Assembly (NCBI GenBank): GCA_016183985.1
Contig: JACPDN010000006.1
Span: forward strand, 1,550,001-1,614,000
Source: Pseudomonadota bacterium
Lineage (GTDB): Bacteria > Pseudomonadota > Alphaproteobacteria > Dongiales > Dongiaceae
Length of the DNA stretch: 64,000 bases
Direction: 5' to 3'
A program made the position numbers and the translations under genes. Positions 58,406 to 64,000 of this stretch are shown in pieces. Positions within the stretch are counted from its first letter, which is position 1. The number at the start of each line of letters is the position of its first letter. The notes under the pieces are model-generated. The model did not search any database. It was not told the DNA's origin and saw only the letters and a list, made by a program, of their open reading frames with translations.

Positions 58406-59605
58406 TCAGCCGGTAAAGAGCTCCAGCTGCCACTCCATCTCGCGCTCGGTCAGCGGATAGTCCGATCCGCCGCGCGGGTTGAGCACCTGATGAGGTGGTA
58501 TGCCGGCGATCTTCAGCTGCAATTGCAGGGCCTGGCGCATGCTGAGCTTCGCCTTCCAGGCGAGCGCCGTCACGGCCTTGGCGCTCATCGACGTCATGAT
58601 CTTCTTGACGATCACACCGTCGAGCTTGGCATCGCGGCCCAGCGCTTCCGTCACCTGCTCGCGCTTGCCGCCGGCGATGGCGGCGTTCATCGCGTCCTCG
58701 TCGCCGGGCGGCGGCGGCGCGGGACTGTCACCCGCTTCCTTCTGCTTGGCCTCAGCGGCAAGGCGTTTCTTCACGGCCTTCGCCACCGCCTTCGCTGTCG
58801 ATTTATCAAGATCGGGGCGCGAGGTCAGCAGATCGAACAGCGAGGATGAGACGAACTCCGCCAGGCGCTTCACCGCATTCATCGGCAGCAGCGGACGATT
58901 GACCAGCGGCTCCTGCCATTCTTCGATGGCCGGCGCCTTTTCAAGAATGAGATCCAACGTTTCCTCGCGGATCTGCGCCGAGCGGTTGTTGAGGAGGTCG
59001 GTGATCGTGTCGGTTTCCTCCGGCGCCTCGACGGCAGCGGATACGATGGCATCGGCGAGGCGATCGCCCACCCGTCGGCGCTTGGCGATGGCGGTGAGCG
59101 CGCCGCGGATCGGCCCGCTGCTGATGATCTCCAATAGATCGTCATCGGTGAGGATCGGCGAATATTGCAGCACCGGGCCGGCGACTTTGATCTCGAGATC
59201 GCGCGCCAGCTCCTGGATGATGTGCGCTGGCGCGTCGGTGAGATCCTTCAGGGCCTCGGCAACGATGCGCCGGACTTTCATCGCCTGGTCGCGCGCCAGC
59301 GTCTCCAGCACCTCGATGGTGAGATCGCGAATCTGGGTGCGCGCTTCCTGCGACAGCTGCGGGGCAAGGCGCGCGATCTTCTGCGCCAGCAATTCGCGCA
59401 CGCTGAGATCCATATCGCGGGCCAGCAGCAGATCGGCCTGGCGCGGGGTTGCGTCGTTGCCGGCAATGGCCCGGCGCACGTCGGCCGATTTGTCCTCGGC
59501 GAGGAAATAGAGAATCTCGGGCCGAATGTCGTTGCGCGCGGCAAGCGCCCGGCGTTGTGAGTCGCTGCCGGCGGCGGCCAGGCGCTTTGCCTCTTCGTAA
59601 TCCAT
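58406..59605 (-). CDS. DUF2336 helical-repeat protein
   Basis: A 399-residue DUF2336 protein of alphaproteobacteria. About 1-350 is a chain of HEAT-like helical repeats with recurring ...R(R/E)xIA.... patterns (ADVRRAIAGNDATPRQADLLL, LSVRELLAQKIARLAPQLS, MKVRRIVAEALKDL). The C-terminal part (YPLTEREMEWQLELF) follows. The protein is probably cytoplasmic and a scaffold or regulator; the role is unknown. It begins three bases after the diguanylate cyclase stop, so it is cotranscribed with it. That linkage suggests a role in cyclic-di-GMP-dependent motility or adhesion. Confidence 0.92.
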   Translation of the reverse strand: MDYEEAKRLAAAGSDSQRRALAARNDIRPEILYFLAEDKSADVRRAIAGNDATPRQADLLLARDMDLSVRELLAQKIARLAPQLSQEARTQIRDLTIEVLETLARDQAMKVRRIVAEALKDLTDAPAHIIQELARDLEIKVAGPVLQYSPILTDDDLLEIISSGPIRGALTAIAKRRRVGDRLADAIVSAAVEAPEETDTITDLLNNRSAQIREETLDLILEKAPAIEEWQEPLVNRPLLPMNAVKRLAEFVSSSLFDLLTSRPDLDKSTAKAVAKAVKKRLAAEAKQKEAGDSPAPPPPGDEDAMNAAIAGGKREQVTEALGRDAKLDGVIVKKIMTSMSAKAVTALAWKAKLSMRQALQLQLKIAGIPPHQVLNPRGGSDYPLTEREMEWQLELFTG

Positions 59606-59608
59606 CGC

Positions 59609-61279
59609 CTAATCCACTACCACGTAACTGCCCTTGCCGGCATGCTTGATGCGATACATCGCCTCGTCGGCACGCGCCATCAACGCGTCGATTGAATCCG
59701 CCGCATCCCGGCGCAGCATGGCGATGCCGATGGAAAAGCCGAGCGGCTCGTGGGTTCCCGGCGCAAAACGCGCGAGGCTCTTGCCGGCTTCCTGCAGGGC
59801 CTTGGCGCGGGCAATGGCTTCATCACGGTCGATGCCGTCGAGCCAAGCCACGAATTCATCGCCGCCCAGGCGCCCCACCGGATCGCGCACGCGCAGCTGT
59901 CCGCGCAGGATGTCGGCGGTGGCCATCAAGGCGGCGTCGCCCTGGGCATGGCCGAAATGGTCGTTGATCTGTTTGAAATTATCGAGGTCGACATAGACCA
60001 AGGCACCGCCATGATGCTCGTGCCGCGCGCGCTCGACGACGCGGGCAAGGGTCGCCTCGAAGCCGCGCCGATTGAGAAGGCCCGTCAGCGCATCGGTGGT
60101 GGAGAGGTGCTTCAGCGCCTCATGGCCCTTCAATTGCTCGATCAACACGGCCAATTGTTCGGCGAGTTCCCCCAGCAGGAAGAGATCATCCGCCAGCCAA
60201 TCGCCACGCGCCACATCGCGCCACAGGATCAGGAGCCCGACGCGCCGGCCGTCATGCTGGCAGAGAAAGGCGAGGCCAAGTCGCTGACCGTCCTGGGCGA
60301 TAGCGACACCTTCGGGTGCTGCGCCAGCGGCCTGGATCAGGATGGGATCGGCCAGTGTCGCCTCACCGCCCAGCCCCTCCACTTTGCCGTCGGCGGCAAA
60401 GCGGGAGACGCGGCCGATATCGGCCCCAACGGCCTGTATCGCCGTGTCGAGGGCCATGGCGATGGCCTCTGCCGGATCGATCGCGCGCCTGAGCGAGCGC
60501 AAGAGATGCACCACCAGGCGCTCGCGGTGCCGCGCTTCGGCCAGTTCCGTTTCCCGCGCCTTCTGCGCGGTGATATCGCGTGCGAGGCCCCTTGCGCCAC
60601 GGAACGGTCCGCTTGGGTTCAGCGGCTGTCCCTGCACCAGCAGGCAAAGCGGTCGCCCTGCGGCATCGCGCATCCAAAGCTCGGCCCCGCCATGGGGACC
60701 GCTGCCGCTGAAGACGAGATCCGCCCCTTCCGCCAGGGCGAAATCCTGGGGCGGGCGGCCGATGAGATCGCTGGGCGCATAGCCCAGGGCCAGTGGGCCG
60801 GAGATGAAGGCGAATTTCCCTTCCGCATCGACCTCCCAGGTGAAATCGGCCGCCGCGTCGATCAGTTCCTTGAAGCGCTGGCGGGAATCGATGAGGGCGC
60901 CACGCAAGGCTCGCTCCAGGCTGATGTCGCGCCCCAGCACCAGCGCGCCCATGCCGTCCATCGCCGCGCAGGGCAGCAGGGTCAAATCAAGGGATTGCGG
61001 CTTGCCGTCGAGTGCGACGAGTTCCAGTGCAGCGACCCGGCCCGGATTGCCGGCGACAGCCGCCGCGATCGCCGCCTTGAGATCGGCACCTGGGGTGCCG
61101 GCCAGCATCGTTCGCAGGGGCGCCGCCGCCACATTGGACGCGGCAACGGCACCATCCTTCCCGATCAACAGGGCCGGGTTGCGATCAAGGGCCAGGGGAC
61201 CACCCGGCGCGAAGAGAATCAATGCCGCGGCGAAAGGCGCGGGGGCGTGGTCGGAATGTGGAACTGGAACGGTGGGCAT
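59609..61279 (-). CDS. PAS-GGDEF diguanylate cyclase
   Basis: A 556-residue soluble protein. A degenerate PAS-like region is about 20-120, a PAS domain about 125-250 (FKELIDAAADFTWEVDAEGKFAFISG), a GAF-like segment about 265-385, and a GGDEF domain from about 390. The active site GGDEF is at 472-476 and the product-inhibition site RVRD at 463-466, exactly five residues earlier, so it should make cyclic-di-GMP from GTP and be feedback-inhibited. The signal for the sensors is unknown. It precedes DUF2336 in a two-gene operon. Confidence 0.94.
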   Translation of the reverse strand: MPTVPVPHSDHAPAPFAAALILFAPGGPLALDRNPALLIGKDGAVAASNVAAAPLRTMLAGTPGADLKAAIAAAVAGNPGRVAALELVALDGKPQSLDLTLLPCAAMDGMGALVLGRDISLERALRGALIDSRQRFKELIDAAADFTWEVDAEGKFAFISGPLALGYAPSDLIGRPPQDFALAEGADLVFSGSGPHGGAELWMRDAAGRPLCLLVQGQPLNPSGPFRGARGLARDITAQKARETELAEARHRERLVVHLLRSLRRAIDPAEAIAMALDTAIQAVGADIGRVSRFAADGKVEGLGGEATLADPILIQAAGAAPEGVAIAQDGQRLGLAFLCQHDGRRVGLLILWRDVARGDWLADDLFLLGELAEQLAVLIEQLKGHEALKHLSTTDALTGLLNRRGFEATLARVVERARHEHHGGALVYVDLDNFKQINDHFGHAQGDAALMATADILRGQLRVRDPVGRLGGDEFVAWLDGIDRDEAIARAKALQEAGKSLARFAPGTHEPLGFSIGIAMLRRDAADSIDALMARADEAMYRIKHAGKGSYVVVD

Positions 61280-61427
61280 GATGGCCGGCAGATTGCCGTG
61301 TTTCGGATTAATACGGTGTTAAGCCCCAGCGCTTGCAGCCGGACCGCCCAGGACATAAGGTCCGACCCGGGCGCAAGATGCCCCCAAATCCTCACGCGCC
61401 AATTCCTCTCGGAAAGTCCTCGGTGTC

Positions 61428-62132
61428 ATGTCGTTACAGGGGTCAAAAGCGGTCGGTACCTGGATTTTCGACCTCGATAACACGCTCTATCCTGCCTCCT
61501 GTCGGCTGTTCGACCAGGTGCAGATCCGCATCCGGCGGTATATCCGCGAGAATCTGGGGCTTTCGGAAGCAGAAGCCCTGGCCCTGCAGAAGCGCTATTT
61601 TCAAGAGCACATGACGACCTTGCGCGGCCTCATCGTCAATGACGGGATCGACCCGCATCATTTCCTGGATTTCGTCCATGAGATCGATCTCTCTGGCCTC
61701 GCGGCCAACCCGGCGCTGGATGCCGCCATCGCGGCCTTGCCGGGCCGCAAGGTGATCTTCACCAACGGCTCCGTGCCGCATGCCGAGCGGGTCATGGCCA
61801 AGGTCGGCATCGGGCATCATTTCGAGGGGGTCTTCGACATCGTCGCCTCGGACTTCGTACCGAAGCCCGATATCGGCGTCTATCGGCGCCTGTGCGAGAC
61901 CTACAAAATCGACGCCGGCGATGCGGTCATGATCGACGACATGCCGCGCAATCTGGTGCCGGCCCATGAACTCGGCATGACCACGGTGCTGGTCAAGACC
62001 GATGAGGCCAAAGACAGCTTCGACTGGGCAGGGCCAGCCGGCGATCCAACCTATATCCATCACGTGACCGAGGATCTGGCGGGCTTCCTCGCCCCCTTCG
62101 GCACCACCGTATCCAAGGGGAAAATGCAATGA
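61428..62132 (+). CDS. HAD-family pyrimidine 5'-nucleotidase
   Basis: A 234-residue HAD phosphatase of the SDT1/pyrimidine-5'-nucleotidase subfamily. Motif I is [12 protein letters not shown], motif II IFTNGS, motif III region [12 protein letters not shown], motif [12 protein letters not shown]. The insert is helical (cap type C1). It likely dephosphorylates pyrimidine or related nucleotides. Its stop overlaps the dapD start as ATGA (62129-62132), an arrangement seen in other alphaproteobacteria, although the metabolic link to lysine synthesis is unclear. Confidence 0.92.
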   Translation: MSLQGSKAVGTWIFDLDNTLYPASCRLFDQVQIRIRRYIRENLGLSEAEALALQKRYFQEHMTTLRGLIVNDGIDPHHFLDFVHEIDLSGLAANPALDAAIAALPGRKVIFTNGSVPHAERVMAKVGIGHHFEGVFDIVASDFVPKPDIGVYRRLCETYKIDAGDAVMIDDMPRNLVPAHELGMTTVLVKTDEAKDSFDWAGPAGDPTYIHHVTEDLAGFLAPFGTTVSKGKMQ

Positions 62133-62977
62133 GTGATCTCGTCCAAATCATCGACGCCGCCTGGGAAAAGCGCAGCGAGGTCGGCGCCGCCACCAAGGGC
62201 GACGTGCGCGATGCGGTGAACCAGGCTTTGGCCGATCTCGATGCCGGCAAGCGCCGTGTCGCCGAAAAGATCGACGGCAAATGGCAGACCAATCAATGGC
62301 TCAAGAAGGCCGTGCTGCTCTCCTTCCGCTTGAACGATTCGTATGTCGTCCCCGGCGGCGGTGACTTCCCGGGCGGGGACGCCGCCTGGTTCGACAAGGT
62401 GCCCTCGAAATTCGCCGGCTGGGACGAGGCGCGCTTCAAGGCCGCTGGCTTCCGCGCAGTACCCGGCGCCGTCGTGCGCCAGAGCGCCTATGTGGCCCCC
62501 AGCGTCGTCGTGATGCCGAGCTTCATCAATGTCGGTGCCTATGTCGATAGCGGCACCATGGTCGATACCTGGGTGACGGTGGGTTCCTGCGCGCAGGTGG
62601 GGAAGAACTGCCACATCTCCGGCGGCGTCGGATTGGGCGGCGTGCTGGAGCCGTTGCAGGCCGGTCCCGTCATCATCGAGGATGATTGCTTCGTCGGCGC
62701 CCGCTCGGAAGTGGTCGAGGGCGTCGTCGTCGAAACCGGCTCGGTCATTTCGATGGGCGTCTTCATCGGCGCCTCGACCAAGATCATCGACCGTGCCACC
62801 GGCGAAGTGCATTACGGCCGCGTGCCGGCCTATTCGGTCGTCGTCCCCGGCTCGCTGCCGGGCAAGCCGCTGCCCGACGGTACGCCTGGCCCCAGCCTCT
62901 ATTGCGCGGTCATCATCAAGCGCGTCGACGAAAAGACCCGCTCCAAGACCTCGATCAACGATCTGCTGAGGGACTGA
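62129..62977 (+). CDS. dapD: 2,3,4,5-tetrahydropyridine-2,6-dicarboxylate N-succinyltransferase
   Basis: A 282-residue DapD. It succinylates tetrahydrodipicolinate, a step of the succinylase branch of lysine and diaminopimelate synthesis. The N-terminal helical domain precedes a left-handed beta helix of hexapeptide repeats ([47 protein letters not shown]), and the C-terminus has [28 protein letters not shown]. The length is normal. It is coupled to the preceding nucleotidase gene and followed directly by dapE (TGA then ATG). Confidence 0.97.
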   Translation: MSDLVQIIDAAWEKRSEVGAATKGDVRDAVNQALADLDAGKRRVAEKIDGKWQTNQWLKKAVLLSFRLNDSYVVPGGGDFPGGDAAWFDKVPSKFAGWDEARFKAAGFRAVPGAVVRQSAYVAPSVVVMPSFINVGAYVDSGTMVDTWVTVGSCAQVGKNCHISGGVGLGGVLEPLQAGPVIIEDDCFVGARSEVVEGVVVETGSVISMGVFIGASTKIIDRATGEVHYGRVPAYSVVVPGSLPGKPLPDGTPGPSLYCAVIIKRVDEKTRSKTSINDLLRD

Positions 62978-64000
62978 ATGATCGTGGACCCCGTCAGGCT
63001 TTCTCAGGATCTCATCCGCCGTCCTTCCGTCACCCCGAAGGATGAAGGCGCCATCGGCGTGCTGGAAGCGGCCTTGAAGTCGGCGGGGTTCACCAATCAT
63101 CGTCTCCCCTTCGCGGCCCCCGGCACGGCGGAGATCCAGAACCTCTATGCCGTCACCAAAGGCGACCGGCCGGGCAGGAACATCTGCTTTGCCGGGCACA
63201 CGGATGTCGTGCCCGTGGGCCACTTGGAGAGCTGGAGCATCGATCCCTTCGCGGCCGAGATCCAGAACGGCAAGCTCTATGGCCGTGGCGCTTCCGACAT
63301 GAAGAGCGCCATCGCGGCCTTTGCCGCGGCTGCCGCCCGTTTCACGGCCAAGCGCCAGGGCAAGTTCGCCGGCGCCATCTCGCTCCTCATCACCGGTGAC
63401 GAGGAAGGGCCGGCGGTCAACGGCACGAAGCCGGTGCTGGATTGGCTGGCCGGAAAGGGCTGGAAGCTCGACGCCTGCATCGTCGGCGAGCCGACCAATC
63501 CCACCAAGCTTGGCGAGATGGCGAAGATCGGCCGGCGGGGATCCTTCACCGGGCGCTTGACCGTCCACGGCATCCAGGGCCATTCGGCCTATCCGCATCT
63601 GGCCGACAACCCGATCCATCGCTTGAGTGCCATGATCGCGGCCCTCACTGTGCCGCTCGACGACGGCTCGGCGCATTTTCCGGCGACCAGCCTGCAATTC
63701 GTCACCGTCGATGTCGGCAATCCGGCGACCAATGTCATCCCGGCGGAAGCAAAGGCGGTCTTCAACTCCCGCTTCAACGATCTCTATACCGCCAAGAGCC
63801 TGGAGGCGGAGATTCGCCGCCGTCTCGACACCGTGGGTGGGCGCTACGACCTTACCTGCGAATGCTCGGGCGAATCCTTCCTGACGCCGCCGGGTGCACT
63901 CTCCGACTTGCTGGTCGCGGCCGTGAAAGCCGAGACCGGCCTGACACCGGAGCTCTCGACCACTGGCGGCACCTCCGACGCACGCTTCATCAAGAACTAC
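62978..64000 (+). CDS. dapE: Succinyl-diaminopimelate desuccinylase (partial, cut at window end)
   Basis: 341 codons are present and the gene continues past the window. DapE removes the succinyl group from N-succinyl-L,L-diaminopimelate. Zinc ligands are visible: His in [11 protein letters not shown], Asp in [10 protein letters not shown], Glu pair in TGDEEGPA, and the GEPTN segment. [25 protein letters not shown] and GGTSDARF follow. ATG 62978 directly follows the dapD stop. The final His ligand lies near the truncated end. The whole gene would be about 380 codons. Confidence 0.96.
   Translation, partial: MIVDPVRLSQDLIRRPSVTPKDEGAIGVLEAALKSAGFTNHRLPFAAPGTAEIQNLYAVTKGDRPGRNICFAGHTDVVPVGHLESWSIDPFAAEIQNGKLYGRGASDMKSAIAAFAAAAARFTAKRQGKFAGAISLLITGDEEGPAVNGTKPVLDWLAGKGWKLDACIVGEPTNPTKLGEMAKIGRRGSFTGRLTVHGIQGHSAYPHLADNPIHRLSAMIAALTVPLDDGSAHFPATSLQFVTVDVGNPATNVIPAEAKAVFNSRFNDLYTAKSLEAEIRRRLDTVGGRYDLTCECSGESFLTPPGALSDLLVAAVKAETGLTPELSTTGGTSDARFIKNY

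Noticed and set aside
59750-61480. A 576-codon plus-strand frame over the diguanylate cyclase
   Set aside because: The minus strand carries a complete PAS-GGDEF protein with active site and inhibition site. The plus frame has no motif.
62060-63697. A 545-codon antisense frame opposite dapD and dapE
   Set aside because: dapD and dapE are unmistakable on the plus strand. The antisense product is His/Asp/Arg-rich shadow sequence without domains.
1-64000. tRNA, rRNA or riboswitch genes
   Set aside because: Spacers were read for cloverleaf arms, CCA-type ends and conserved riboswitch cores; none was convincing. Small RNAs without known signatures cannot be excluded by eye.

Overview
This is a GC-rich, gene-dense chromosomal stretch from an alphaproteobacterium. 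The gene families point to the Rhodospirillales or a close neighbour: DUF2336, PAS_5 proteins, transglutaminase-like cysteine peptidases, DUF1223, DUF938, ABA4-like DUF4281, the alpha/beta-hydrolase-OsmC fusion, and the order pyrimidine 5'-nucleotidase-dapD-dapE. No rRNA, tRNA, prophage, insertion sequence or CRISPR array was seen. Naming a genus would be guesswork.

Layout. 1-9.0 kb: small regulator-plus-enzyme units (SDR/AraC; two cysteine-peptidase paralogues around a class V aminotransferase; HxlR opposite an NTF2-fold protein and a nitronate monooxygenase). 9.1-14.5 kb: two PAS_5 proteins, an MFS transporter, a long pentapeptide-repeat protein, an esterase, and a DUF559 nuclease-like gene embedded in palindromic repeats. 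14.5-24.3 kb: a PhyH-LacI-SDR operon behind a perfect 40-bp triple operator, an MFS exporter, an orphan basic protein, a dienelactone hydrolase, an acetolactate-synthase-like enzyme with an SDR, and an EamA transporter. 24.4-28.7 kb: a chemoreceptor, MFS, and DUF1223. 28.8-33.7 kb: three paralogous sugar-transfer-type ATP-grasp proteins, one translationally coupled to an HpcH/HpaI aldolase. 33.7-38.8 kb: VOC, DUF1428 and DUF1772 genes, then an AhpD-ECF41 sigma unit with a textbook ECF41 promoter, then an alkylation-repair operon (ada-2OG oxygenase-alkB) whose Ada lacks the AraC DNA-binding domain. 38.9-49.2 kb: LysR, tautomerase/SDR, DOPA dioxygenase/LysE, cardiolipin synthase, GIY-YIG, GNAT, methyltransferase, hydrolase-OsmC and MFS. 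49.4-58.3 kb: dadA, a lipoprotein, AraC/DUF2000 with overlapping start codons, XRE/NTF2, a GGDEF-EAL protein, and a TetR-controlled membrane operon. 58.4-64 kb: DUF2336 with an active-looking diguanylate cyclase, then the nucleotidase-dapD-dapE lysine operon, cut by the window edge.

Most units are one regulator next to one or two small metabolic enzymes or exporters, as in a metabolically versatile soil or water bacterium. Genes are packed tightly. Seven same-strand pairs share ATGA or GTGA junctions, one pair shares TGATG, and six convergent pairs share exactly four bases at their stop codons. The best candidates for something undescribed are the ATP-grasp trio with its coupled aldolase, the DUF559 gene with its repeat pair, the helix-phased triple operator, and the regulator-less Ada.
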